Counted from the first letter of the stretch, positions 1-7,194 are shown. The stretch: DNA of 17,992 nucleotides from an uncultured Lachnobacterium sp. (GCA_937889225.1 CALAST010000082.1:1-17992); one strand, 5' to 3'. Notes: a model not told the origin generated them from the sequence alone. Program-made: numbers and translations.

Positions 1-46
1 ACCGTTGTACATTTTTATTTTGTATTTTTTGTACATTTTTATTGTA
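1..46. repeat. AT-rich direct repeat at left edge, after the broken GH32 gene
   Basis: The motif GTACATTTTTATT occurs at 7-19 and again at 31-43, a 24-base period, directly beyond the stop codon of the truncated GH32 gene. The stretch is almost pure A/T and does not encode the rest of a GH32 protein in any frame. It looks like intergenic or promoter-type DNA joined to the gene by a deletion or insertion. The window ends here, so its nature is open. Confidence 0.45.
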
Positions 47-904
47 TCATTTATAATCAACACCGTAATCGATTGCCTGATTGTATTGTTGTGCAAATGT
101 TTTAGATGTTTCATCCAATTCACCAATGAGACATAACGTACCATTTCCATTTGGATATTCCAATCCTTCCGCTAACATATCCTGCGGACTTGTGAGCAAT
201 ACCCATTTTCCATCCAGTTCAAAGAAATCCGGGCATTCCCACATTTTTCCAAAACGATTACCATTTGCAATTAACGTGCTTTCATATTTCCAATCAAATC
301 CATCCACGCTGGAGAATAACAGAATTTGTCCGCTTCCATCTGCCGGACGGCTTCCGACCACACTATAAAATAAACCATCGTTTCCTCTCCAAATTTTTGG
401 GTCACGAAAATCTATTTTACTTGCTCCTTCCGGCAAATCTTTTGCATCCAAAACGGGATTTTTTTCGTATTTTACATATTCTACACCATCGCCAACTGCA
501 ACACATTGTGTTTGGATATCACAAGAAGTTCCATCCATTTGCTGTTCTTTGCTTACACCTGTATACATCAATAAGTGTCTGCCATCCGGAAGTGTGATTG
601 CACTTCCGGAAAAGCATCCTGCTATATCGTAACTTTCATCAGGAGCAATTGCGACCGGAAGGTAGTCCCAATGCAATAAATCCTCACTTACGGCATGACC
701 CCAATGCATAGGACCCCAATTGGTATTATATGGATGATATTGGTAAAACATATGATATTTTCCATCGTGATAGGAAAATCCATTTGGATCATTCATCCAA
801 CCAATCCGTGGTGACAAATGAAAGGATGGTCTCATTTCCTTAGTGATATTTTTTTCTAAAGACATCTCTAATTCTCGAGCTTTACATAATGTCTGACTTG
901 CCAT
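47..904 (-). CDS. GH32 beta-fructosidase (sucrose/fructan hydrolase), truncated after the catalytic domain start
   Basis: This is the N-terminal part of a glycoside hydrolase family 32 enzyme (sucrose-6-phosphate hydrolase, invertase or fructanase), which cleaves beta-fructosyl bonds by a retaining mechanism. Three hallmark blocks are present: WMNDPNG with nucleophile D39, FRDP with D168, and WECPD with acid/base E223. The protein stops at residue 285, just after AIDYGVDY, where family members (about 480-500 residues) continue with the last blades of the beta-propeller and a beta-sandwich. No signal peptide is seen, so the intact form would have been cytoplasmic. The start has GGAGTGG eight bases upstream. 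It lies 44 bases after the transporter chimera in the same direction, as the last gene of a sugar operon. The protein is probably not stable or active, so this may be a pseudogene. Confidence 0.85.
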   Translation of the reverse strand: MASQTLCKARELEMSLEKNITKEMRPSFHLSPRIGWMNDPNGFSYHDGKYHMFYQYHPYNTNWGPMHWGHAVSEDLLHWDYLPVAIAPDESYDIAGCFSGSAITLPDGRHLLMYTGVSKEQQMDGTSCDIQTQCVAVGDGVEYVKYEKNPVLDAKDLPEGASKIDFRDPKIWRGNDGLFYSVVGSRPADGSGQILLFSSVDGFDWKYESTLIANGNRFGKMWECPDFFELDGKWVLLTSPQDMLAEGLEYPNGNGTLCLIGELDETSKTFAQQYNQAIDYGVDYK

Positions 905-948
905 CGTTTTTCACCACTCCTATTTTCATAAAAACTTTCTTCTACAAT

Positions 949-1680
949 TTAGTTTTCGTAGAAATTGTCAAGATATTTCTGGAAAATAGAAAGATATTCT
1001 TCCATTCCATATGCATCTAATTCTTTGATATATGCATCCCAATCAGCATCTGTAAATCCATTCATAATCCAATCTGCTTTCTTTGCATTGATTGTTTTCT
1101 GAATATCTGCCTGAAGGTCTGAAAGTTTTTCCGTATCTTCCTGGCTCATAAATACGTTTGGATATACATATTTTGTGTGCATATCCGGAGTATAGATCTC
1201 TTTAATCCAATCAAGACGATACTGTGCATCATCCGGACAGGTTACATATACGCCATAATATTCATCAAGAATTGCTAATGGTCCACCAACACATTCTGCT
1301 TCTCTTACTTCAACCGGTGAAGCACTTCCTAATGGAGCATGCTGTAACATTTCTTCACCTGCTTCATTTTTTCCAAGTACGAAGATATCAAAATCATCTG
1401 ATTCGCCATATGTACCCCAGTTGTTCTGTGGAGACTGCATTGGAGCATACATCTGGTCAAGCCATGCACAAACAAGTGCAGGATTTTTTGCAACTGCTGT
1501 AACTACACAACGACCACGGTCAAATGGTACGTACTTAAATATCAAAGTAAGTAACAATGCCGGTAATAAAAACACTACATACAATTGCCAATGACGTTTC
1601 ACATACAATAGTGTGTCTTTCAACCCTGTTTTTTGTTTGTTTTGTTTCTTTTTAGAAACAACTTTAGAATTACTTTGCAT
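949..1680 (-). CDS. Chimeric ORF: LplB-type sugar ABC permease start fused in frame to C-terminus of a sugar-binding protein
   Basis: Residues 1-53 look like the start of an LplB/YtfT-type sugar permease: a Lys/Gln-rich cytoplasmic head, then a first membrane helix beginning at WQLYVVFLLPALLL and ending in FKYVP. From FDRGRC onward (residues 53-243) the protein switches to the C-terminal part of an extracellular sugar-binding protein of the LipO type, with LVCAWLDQMYAP, QSPQNNWGTYG and the terminal helices. The join falls near 1520-1530. Such operons normally read permease, second permease, binding protein, hydrolase. One deletion of roughly 2-3 kb would therefore remove the rest of permease 1, all of permease 2 and the front of the binding protein. 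The start at 1680 is chosen over an upstream ATG at 1764 because AAAGGAGG lies five bases before it. The product cannot work as a transporter. Confidence 0.8.
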   Translation of the reverse strand: MQSNSKVVSKKKQNKQKTGLKDTLLYVKRHWQLYVVFLLPALLLTLIFKYVPFDRGRCVVTAVAKNPALVCAWLDQMYAPMQSPQNNWGTYGESDDFDIFVLGKNEAGEEMLQHAPLGSASPVEVREAECVGGPLAILDEYYGVYVTCPDDAQYRLDWIKEIYTPDMHTKYVYPNVFMSQEDTEKLSDLQADIQKTINAKKADWIMNGFTDADWDAYIKELDAYGMEEYLSIFQKYLDNFYEN

Positions 1681-1777
1681 CTGCTCCTCCTTTCGTTTTT
1701 CCTGTCTTGTGCATTTAACAAGATTAATATCACATAAGTTTGTGCATTTGTAAAACTGCAACAAGATTTTATAAATA
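1681..1777 (-). other. 5' leader of the sugar operon, with repeated TTGTGCATTT motifs
   Basis: This is the untranslated leader between the promoter and the chimera start. TTGTGCATTT (plus strand) occurs at 1708-1717 and 1740-1749. The first lies in a small inverted repeat, TCTTGT-N7-ACAAGA. On the minus strand the second reads TTTTACAAATGCACAA, close to TTTTACATTTGCACAA on the plus strand at 1814-1829. These may be additional regulator sites. Confidence 0.35.
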
Positions 1778-1778
1778 A

Positions 1779-1807
1779 AATATAACCATTACTTTACATT
1801 TTGTCAA
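1779..1807 (-). promoter_or_regulatory. Promoter of the broken sugar operon
   Basis: On the minus strand TTGACA (1802-1807) is followed after 17 bases by TATATT (1779-1784), a near-consensus vegetative promoter. A TTTACATT half-site (plus strand, 1793-1800) fills most of the spacer and another (1815-1822) lies just upstream of the -35, where a repressor would block RNA polymerase. Confidence 0.75.
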
Positions 1808-1931
1808 CACATTTTTTACATTTGCACAATATTTTTTTATTTTTATTTTACATTTGACTATTTGCAATAAGTGCATTATAATGTATATACTATTTTTTAA
1901 CAGAATTATTTTACATTTATAACAATGTAAA
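1793..1931. promoter_or_regulatory. Cluster of TTTACATT half-sites, including a perfect inverted repeat (putative LacI-family operator)
   Basis: TTTACATT occurs at 1793-1800, 1815-1822, 1847-1854 and 1910-1917. The last is paired with AATGTAAA at 1924-1931 across a six-base spacer, giving a perfect inverted repeat just downstream of the regulator's own start point. The other copies flank or lie within the two divergent promoters. The neighbouring LacI-family regulator is the natural candidate to bind them. The wide spacer is unlike the compact CG-centred LacI operators, so the assignment is inference. Confidence 0.5.
1854..1882 (+). promoter_or_regulatory. Promoter of the LacI-family regulator operon
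   Basis: TTGACT (1854-1859), a 17-base spacer and a perfect TATAAT (1877-1882) form a strong vegetative promoter reading toward the regulator gene. Transcription would start near 1889, leaving a leader of about 160 bases that contains the 1910-1931 inverted repeat and one reversed copy of the dispersed hairpin repeat. Confidence 0.8.
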
Positions 1932-1978
1932 CGCAGAACCATACAGAGCAGACAAGCTAATGAAGTTGCCTGCATTCA

Positions 1979-2014
1979 CGAGCAAGTAGCGAATACGGAT
2001 TGCGAGTATTCGCT
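1979..2014 (-). repeat. Dispersed hairpin repeat, copy A (reverse orientation)
   Basis: Read on the minus strand this matches the repeat core found at 4631-4670 and elsewhere, including CGCAATCCG and the tail CTACTTGCTC. Here the arms have changed so that AGCGAATA (1988-1995) pairs with TATTCGCT (2007-2014), an 8-bp stem. It sits in the regulator leader, 22 bases upstream of the ribosome binding site, antisense to transcription. Confidence 0.75.
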
Positions 2015-2049
2015 TATCATATAGAACTACAATCAAAGGAGGCTTAACT

Positions 2050-3123
2050 ATGGGCGACAGAGTTACAATTCAAGATATTGCAGATGCATTAGGTGTTTCC
2101 AGAAACACGGTATCGAAAGCGATTAACAATACCGGTTCTCTTGCAGATGCAACAAGAGAAAAAATTTTACAAAAAGCAATGGAAATGGGATATAAACAAT
2201 TTTCCTATAGCAACAACATAGCGGCTTTAAATAAAATGGAGCTTCAATATGCAAATTCCACAAAAAATAAGGAAATTGCATTATTTACTACCATTTTCCT
2301 TAACAATTTCCATTTTTCTTCTACCATGCTGGATAAATTTCAAACAGAAATTGCCGCATTTGGCTACAGCCTTACCATGCATCGAATCTTAAAAGATGAA
2401 ATAGATAATCTTTTACTTCCAACTTCATTTGATAAAGAACGCACTGCTGGTATTATTTGCTTTGAAATGTTTGACAATGATTACAGTAAAATGATATGTG
2501 ATTTAGGGATTCCTACTTTATTTGTGGATAGTCCTGTTTTTGAAATAGACACACCTTTAAAAGCGGATAAATTATACATGGATAATTCTTCCGGTATTTT
2601 TAAATTTATTAAGGAAATGAAACAGCGAAACAAGACAACGATTGGATTTATTGGAGAACATATGCATTGTCAATCATTCTTTGAACGATATATTGCATTT
2701 CGAGATGCCATGTTTCTTTTTAACCTTCCAATTAAGGAAGAATTTTGTATTGTTGGAAATAAAGAAGGAATAACCAAACCGAATTCAATAGACTATCACG
2801 ATTATCTTTTTGAACGTTTCAGCAGTTTAAAGACATTGCCGGATGTATTTATTTGTGCTAATGACTTCATCGCATTAGATGTACTGCAGGTTTTCAAAAA
2901 AATGGGAATTTCTGTTCCAAAAGATGTATATTTATGTGGATTTGATGATTCCCAAGAATCAAAACTCATTTCACCTAGTTTGACTACAATTCATATTCAT
3001 AGTCAGATTATGGGATATTCCGCGGTTCAATTACTTCTATCCCGAATCAAAGAACCTTATTTAAATTATCGCACGATGCATACAGAAACCAGTTTAATCT
3101 ACAGAGAATCTACGGAAAACTAA
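2050..3123 (+). CDS. LacI-family transcriptional regulator
   Basis: This is a 357-residue DNA-binding regulator. Residues 4-50 form the LacI helix-turn-helix: VTIQDIADALGVSRNTVSKAIN, then the hinge-like run through REKILQKAMEMGYK. The rest fits a periplasmic-binding-protein-like sensor domain, with IGFIGE near residue 200, PDVFICANDFIALDVLQVFKKMGI and the late CGFDDS motif. AAAGGAGG lies seven bases before the ATG. It is transcribed divergently from the truncated fructoside operon, so it probably repressed that operon in response to the imported sugar and probably also regulates itself. It appears intact although its target operon is destroyed. The effector cannot be read from the sequence. 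Confidence 0.9.
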   Translation: MGDRVTIQDIADALGVSRNTVSKAINNTGSLADATREKILQKAMEMGYKQFSYSNNIAALNKMELQYANSTKNKEIALFTTIFLNNFHFSSTMLDKFQTEIAAFGYSLTMHRILKDEIDNLLLPTSFDKERTAGIICFEMFDNDYSKMICDLGIPTLFVDSPVFEIDTPLKADKLYMDNSSGIFKFIKEMKQRNKTTIGFIGEHMHCQSFFERYIAFRDAMFLFNLPIKEEFCIVGNKEGITKPNSIDYHDYLFERFSSLKTLPDVFICANDFIALDVLQVFKKMGISVPKDVYLCGFDDSQESKLISPSLTTIHIHSQIMGYSAVQLLLSRIKEPYLNYRTMHTETSLIYRESTEN

Positions 3124-3137
3124 TTTAGGAGGAATTT

Positions 3138-3755
3138 ATGGGAAATTTATTAAATCCGGATAACGCAGTGATGCAATTTATCACAAAAATCGTATATAGT
3201 GTTTACCTTAATATTTTATGGTTTATTTGTTGTATCCCAATTGTAACTATTGGAGCATCCACAACTGCACTTTTTTATGTTTCTTTAAAAATTGTAAAAA
3301 ATGAAGAAGGGAATATTACAAAATCCTTTTTTCATTCTTTTAAAGAAAATTTTAAACAAGCAACGGGCATTTGGCTTATTTTACTGTTAATTGGAATTAT
3401 TCTTGGTGTTGACTGGTATGTATTATATCGCTTGCGTTTTTCAAATGCTTTTTGGACGATTATTACTGCAATTTTTTTAGTAGCAGTTACAGCATACGCC
3501 ATTGTTTTCATGTACATTTTCCCATTGGTTTCCCGTTTTTCCAATACTACGAAAGCAATGTTTAAAAATTCGCTGTTTATTGGAATGCGATTTTTGTTAT
3601 GCACGGTTTTAATGGCTGCTATTTATTTTATCATGCTATTTATCATCATTAATGTTATGACTCCCGTTATTGTCTTTGGTATGGGGACTTGTGCATTACT
3701 TTGTTCTTATTTGCTTACTAATATTTTTACATTATGTGAAGAAAAATCATCTTAA
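3138..3755 (+). CDS. DUF624 (YesL-like) membrane protein
   Basis: This 205-residue integral membrane protein has about five hydrophobic segments, roughly residues 15-45, 75-95, 105-135, 150-175 and 175-200. The N-terminal region, with an ILWFICCIPIVTIGASTTALF-like stretch, is typical of DUF624 proteins. These commonly sit next to sugar ABC transporters and their regulators in Firmicutes, but their function is not established. It starts 14 bases after the LacI-family gene with AGGAGGA just upstream, so the two genes form an operon. Here it accompanies a regulator whose transporter partner has been lost. Confidence 0.8.
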   Translation: MGNLLNPDNAVMQFITKIVYSVYLNILWFICCIPIVTIGASTTALFYVSLKIVKNEEGNITKSFFHSFKENFKQATGIWLILLLIGIILGVDWYVLYRLRFSNAFWTIITAIFLVAVTAYAIVFMYIFPLVSRFSNTTKAMFKNSLFIGMRFLLCTVLMAAIYFIMLFIIINVMTPVIVFGMGTCALLCSYLLTNIFTLCEEKSS

Positions 3756-3766
3756 CGAAATGAAAA

Positions 3767-3812
3767 AATCCCCTACTTGAAGTGTACAAAGCACCAAGTG
3801 GGGGAAGGGATT
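3767..3812. terminator. GC-rich hairpin between DUF624 gene and the next ORF; terminator-like, better on the minus strand
   Basis: TCCCCTACTTG (3769-3779) pairs with CAAGTGGGGGA (3795-3805) over 11 pairs including one G-T wobble. On the plus strand it is followed by AAGGGATTTATT, a weak T run. On the minus strand it is followed by ATTTTTTC, a proper terminator tail. It may attenuate plus-strand transcription into the downstream ORF or stop antisense transcription. Confidence 0.5.
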
Positions 3813-3836
3813 TATTCAATATGAAAGGGGATTCCT

Positions 3837-4562
3837 ATGAAAACAGATACTCCTAAGAAAAATGTTTGGAAAACACTGCATGGAAAAGAAAAACTTCAAT
3901 ATATCTTTGATTACTATAAACTCCCAATTGTCATAACGCTGATTCTAATCTATATCATCGTGTCTATTTTATATGGTTTTTTTACGCATAAAGAACCGAT
4001 TCTTTATCTTGGTTTTGTAAATGTAAATCCGAGTCAAACACTTACCTCCCAATTAACCGAAAGCTATTTGAAATATTCACAGCAACCTTCCAAAGAATTA
4101 GAATTATACACAGGACTTTATTTAACCGATGACCCCAAAAATCCGTATTTGGAATATACGTATGCTTCACAAATGAAAATCATTGCTTCCGTTGAAAAGA
4201 AAACTTTTGACATCGTTTTCATGAATCAGGAAGCGTTTGATGCATTTTCACAGAGTGGTTATTTATGTGATTTAGAACAACTCTTAAAACAAAGTTCCTT
4301 ATCTTTATACAACGAACTGTCTCCCTATTTGGTGGATAATCTGATTATTCTTGAAGATAATGCACTCGAAGTATCCTTAGATGATTCTATTCCTTATCAG
4401 GCTAAAACTGAAATTCATCCCTATGGATTGAATTTGTCACAAAAAGAGGTTCTTTCTTTTGCAGATTTTAATGATACTGTTTATCTCGGTATTATTTCAA
4501 ATTCCCCTCGTAAAGATTCTGCTTTAGATTACATTACATACATCTTCCAACATAACCAATAA
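3837..4562 (+). CDS. Membrane-anchored protein of unknown function
   Basis: This 241-residue protein has a short charged N-terminus, one strong membrane helix at about residues 32-53 (LPIVITLILIYIIVSILYGFF), then a soluble part of about 185 residues predicted outside the cell. The soluble part contains FDIVFMNQEAFDAFSQSGYLCDLEQLL, which resembles the ligand-binding fold of extracellular solute-binding proteins that detect another protein or ligand, and ends with VYLGIISNSPRKDSALDYI. I do not recognise a named family with certainty. Similar anchored proteins occur beside DUF624 and sugar-regulator genes in Lachnospiraceae. The ribosome binding site AAAGGGG lies seven bases upstream. It follows the DUF624 gene after an 81-base gap holding a hairpin, so expression may be uncoupled from it. 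A sensing or accessory role in sugar uptake is a guess. Confidence 0.7.
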   Translation: MKTDTPKKNVWKTLHGKEKLQYIFDYYKLPIVITLILIYIIVSILYGFFTHKEPILYLGFVNVNPSQTLTSQLTESYLKYSQQPSKELELYTGLYLTDDPKNPYLEYTYASQMKIIASVEKKTFDIVFMNQEAFDAFSQSGYLCDLEQLLKQSSLSLYNELSPYLVDNLIILEDNALEVSLDDSIPYQAKTEIHPYGLNLSQKEVLSFADFNDTVYLGIISNSPRKDSALDYITYIFQHNQ

Positions 4563-4573
4563 ATAATAAAAAA

Positions 4574-4620
4574 GACCTTGGTAAAAGCCTTTCAACGGTT
4601 CTTACCCAAGGTCATATTTT
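4574..4620. terminator. Bidirectional intrinsic terminator
   Basis: GACCTTGGTAA (4574-4584) pairs with TTACCCAAGGTC (4602-4613) with one bulged C. A T-rich tail follows on the plus strand (ATATTTTTT) and TTTTTT follows on the minus strand. It lies between two convergent operons and can end both the plus-strand unknown gene and the minus-strand feo operon. Confidence 0.85.
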
Positions 4621-4630
4621 TTATAAATCT

Positions 4631-4672
4631 TCAAACGGATATTCGCAATCCGCTTTCGCTACTTGCTCATAA
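4631..4672 (+). repeat. Dispersed hairpin repeat, copy B (head of the longest element)
   Basis: This copy has CGGAT (4636-4640), loop ATTCGCA and ATCCG (4648-4652), followed by the shared tail CTTTCGCTACTTGCTCATAA. It is the best representative of the family and runs straight into the four-way-junction structure at 4670-4794. Confidence 0.85.
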
Positions 4673-4794
4673 CCGAATAACTGCATTCGCAGTTTATCAG
4701 TTAGAGCTTGCACTCCAACTGATACAAATAAGTCCCCTTACTCACCACTTAATGCTTCACGCATTTGAAGCGGGGGACTTATTTGATTCGGTTA
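4670..4794. repeat. 125-bp element folding into a closed four-way junction
   Basis: An outer stem TAACCGAAT (4670-4678) / ATTCGGTTA (4786-4794) encloses three arms with no unpaired bases between them. Arm 1 is AACTGC/GCAGTT (4679-4694). Arm 2 is TATCAGTT/AACTGATA (4695-4724), extended by GAG/CTC. Arm 3 is CAAATAAGTCCCC/GGGGACTTATTTG (4725-4785) with an inner GCTTCA/TGAAGC hairpin. No protein is encoded. It is either a structured RNA or the body of a small non-autonomous mobile element whose head is copy B. It lies between convergent operons. Confidence 0.75.
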
Positions 4795-4804
4795 AATAAA
4801 CATT

Positions 4805-4978
4805 TTAAGTTTCCTTACAATTACAAGTACAGGATTCTCTCTCCTGCTGCTTACCGGAACAAGCATCACCAAAAGGACATCCAATACATTTTACACCACG
4901 TTTTTTCTCTTTTATTATGTAACAAATGGAAAGTGCCAAAATGAAAAGAACAATTGCGATTACAATAAAATCTGTCAT
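4805..4978 (-). CDS. FeoB-associated Cys-rich membrane protein
   Basis: This 57-residue protein has an N-terminal membrane helix (TDFIVIAIVLFILALSICYI) followed by a basic segment and a cysteine-rich tail. The tail contains CIGCPFGDACSGK and ends CTCNCKET, seven cysteines after the helix. This matches the small proteins that follow feoB in many Firmicutes, proposed to assist iron(II) transport or handling; the mechanism is not settled. It is the last gene of the feo operon, 116 bases after feoB. The start at 4978 is preferred over the in-frame ATG at 5005 because AAAGGA stands eight bases before it and the protein then begins directly with the membrane helix. Confidence 0.85.
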   Translation of the reverse strand: MTDFIVIAIVLFILALSICYIIKEKKRGVKCIGCPFGDACSGKQQERESCTCNCKET

Positions 4979-5094
4979 ATCTGATATCCTTTCTATATCT
5001 CTCAAATAAATATTTGTAACAAGCTGCCAAACTTCTGCTTAAAACAGACATACTACATTTGAACATATCTACTATGCACAAATTTGATAAAATC

Positions 5095-7089
5095 TTACGC
5101 TTTCTTTAATGCGTATTCTTTTGCAACTTCTTTGTCAGCTCTCTTGATTAAATATACGATGAAAGCTACGATTGCAACTACAACAATAAGTCCCGGAACG
5201 AATCCTGTTCCAACAGCACCTGTAGTAACTAATGTACCAATCTGGTATACAAGGAATGCAACGATATAACCTGTTGCGAACTGAAGTCCGATACCACCGA
5301 ATAACCATTTCTTATCTTTGATTTCGGAGTTCATAGCACCTATTGCTGCGAAACATGGTGGTGTGAAAAGGTTAAACATAAGGTAAGCAAGTGCTGCAAC
5401 CTGTGTAAGTCCCATAACTGCTGCTACTTCATTTGAACCACCAACAAGTGCTAATTCTTCTGTATCAATAAAGTTTGTAATGCCATAAACAACTGCAAGT
5501 GTACCAACTACGTTTTCTTTTGCAATGAAACCGGTAACTGCTGCAGCTGCTAACTGCCATGCACCAAATCCAAGAGGAATTAATAATACTGCAACCGGAG
5601 AAGCAATGCTTGCAAGAATGGATGTATGTTCCATACCTTCTTCTACAGCCTGTAACTGCCAGTTAAATGTCTGCATAACCTGTACAGCAGTATTACATAC
5701 TAAAATAATTGTTCCTGCTTTGATGATATATTCTTTACCACGAGACATCATAGAAAAGAATGCTCTTTTAAAACTTGGAATTTTGTATTCCGGAAGCTCA
5801 ATGATAAAGAAAGATTTTCTGTTTTTGTGTCCTGCAATTTTATTAACAAGCAAAGCACCAAAGAAAATAAGTACGATACCTACAAAGTACATTAATGTTC
5901 CAACCCATGAAGCATCTGCAAAGAATACACCTGCAAATAATGCGATAACCGGTAATTTTGCACCACATGGCATAAATGGAGTGAGCATTGCTGTCGCTCT
6001 TCTTTCTCTTTCGTTACGGATGGTACGGCAAGCCATAACACCAGGGATTGCACAACCGGTTCCAACAACGAATGGAATAACGGATTTTCCGGATAAACCT
6101 ACTTTTTTGAAGATTGGGTCAAGCACAACACTTACACGAGCCATATAACCACAGTCTTCCAATAAAGCGATAAGGAAATACATTACCATTACAAGTGGAA
6201 GGAAACCAACTACAGCACCAACACCACCGATAATACCATCTACTAAAAGGGCCTGTAAAAATGGAGAAGCACCTTCTACCATACCGCCAACCCAGCCTTG
6301 GAAAATTTCAATCCATGCAACGAGTGTATCTGCGATAAACGGTCCAAAACTGGACTGTGAAATATCAAATACCAAGAACATAACTAATGCAAAAATCGGA
6401 ATACCAAGCCATTTGTTGGTAAGAACTGCATCAATTTTATCCTGACTGTTCTTTTTATTGGTAAGCACTTTACGTTTTTCAACATCTTTTACAATTTTGT
6501 TTACAAATTCGAAACGTTTTCTGTCTGCCTTTTCAACTTCTGCCTTATCTGTTAAGTTGATATCGCCCTGTGTATAAGGAGCGTTCTGACCTTTGCCTTT
6601 TAATGCAATCGCCTGTTTTACTACTTCTGCCAATCCGTTGGAAGATGTAGAAACCGTTTTAATAACAGGACAGCCTAACTTTGCAGATAATGCCTCTGCA
6701 TTAATTTTCGTATCTTTCTTTTCGTTGATATCACTCTTATTCAATGCTACAACTACAGGAATTCCGAGTTCCAATAACTGTGTTGTAAAGAATAAGCTAC
6801 GGCTTAAGTTTGTAGCATCCACAATGTTGATGATTGCATCCGGATTTTCATTCTTTACATAGCTGCTTGTGATACTTTCTTCGGATGTAAATGGTGACAT
6901 GGAATATGCACCCGGAAGGTCTACTGCAATTACACCATCTACTCCATTACAAAAGTCTTTCTTAATTGGACTTTCTTTTTTGTCTACAGTAACACCTGCC
7001 CAGTTACCAACCTTTTCACTTCTGCCGGTAAGAGCATTGTACATGGTGGTTTTACCACTGTTTGGATTACCTGTTAAAGCAATTCTCAT
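5095..7089 (-). CDS. feoB: Ferrous iron transporter FeoB
   Basis: FeoB is the membrane component of the Feo system, importing Fe2+ with a cytoplasmic GTPase domain. The 664-residue protein opens with the G1 loop GNPNSGKT (residues 7-14), then GNWAGVTV (G2 region), DLPGAYS (G3) and NKSD (G4). A helical regulatory domain follows and then a polytopic membrane part containing the FeoB gate motif around GTGCAIPGVMACR and ending in several helices. Length and order match Firmicutes FeoB. The start at 7089 is chosen over ATGs at 7119 and 7095 because AAGGAG lies at good distance only from this one. It follows feoA after 196 bases holding a terminator, an operator and two hairpins, so it is probably partly independent of the feoA promoter. 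It appears intact. Confidence 0.95.
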   Translation of the reverse strand: MRIALTGNPNSGKTTMYNALTGRSEKVGNWAGVTVDKKESPIKKDFCNGVDGVIAVDLPGAYSMSPFTSEESITSSYVKNENPDAIINIVDATNLSRSLFFTTQLLELGIPVVVALNKSDINEKKDTKINAEALSAKLGCPVIKTVSTSSNGLAEVVKQAIALKGKGQNAPYTQGDINLTDKAEVEKADRKRFEFVNKIVKDVEKRKVLTNKKNSQDKIDAVLTNKWLGIPIFALVMFLVFDISQSSFGPFIADTLVAWIEIFQGWVGGMVEGASPFLQALLVDGIIGGVGAVVGFLPLVMVMYFLIALLEDCGYMARVSVVLDPIFKKVGLSGKSVIPFVVGTGCAIPGVMACRTIRNERERRATAMLTPFMPCGAKLPVIALFAGVFFADASWVGTLMYFVGIVLIFFGALLVNKIAGHKNRKSFFIIELPEYKIPSFKRAFFSMMSRGKEYIIKAGTIILVCNTAVQVMQTFNWQLQAVEEGMEHTSILASIASPVAVLLIPLGFGAWQLAAAAVTGFIAKENVVGTLAVVYGITNFIDTEELALVGGSNEVAAVMGLTQVAALAYLMFNLFTPPCFAAIGAMNSEIKDKKWLFGGIGLQFATGYIVAFLVYQIGTLVTTGAVGTGFVPGLIVVVAIVAFIVYLIKRADKEVAKEYALKKA

Positions 7090-7123
7090 TTTCATTTCTC
7101 CTTTTCTTGCACTTAACATTTTT

Positions 7124-7194
7124 CGTAACTATTCAGTACCCTCATAGTTACGATTCGCAAATCTATGAAAATCAGCTTTTCTGATAAGATTTGC
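7124..7194 (-). promoter_or_regulatory. feoB leader with two adjacent hairpins
   Basis: In the leader of feoB two perfect stems follow each other: GCAAATCT/AGATTTGC (7157-7164 with 7187-7194, containing an inner ATCAG/CTGAT stem) and CGTAACTAT/ATAGTTACG (7124-7132 with 7144-7152). They end 34 bases before the feoB start. Neither is followed by a T run, so they are not terminators. They could set mRNA stability or act as a regulatory leader. I do not recognise a known riboswitch. Confidence 0.55.

Noticed and set aside
1769..1975. 68-residue minus-strand ORF in the divergent promoter region
   Set aside because: It has no ribosome binding site, covers both promoters and the operator array, and has no protein-like composition.
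4670..4794. NiCo (czcD-type) riboswitch, because it has a four-way junction and lies near iron transport genes
   Set aside because: The conserved G-rich junction sequences of that class are absent, the element is downstream of the feo operon, and it is linked to the dispersed repeat.
4578..4799. 73-residue plus-strand ORF across the terminator and four-way junction
   Set aside because: It is translated from inverted repeats and a terminator, without a ribosome binding site.
5525..6148. 207-residue plus-strand ORF opposite feoB
   Set aside because: It is the antisense shadow of the well-supported feoB gene.
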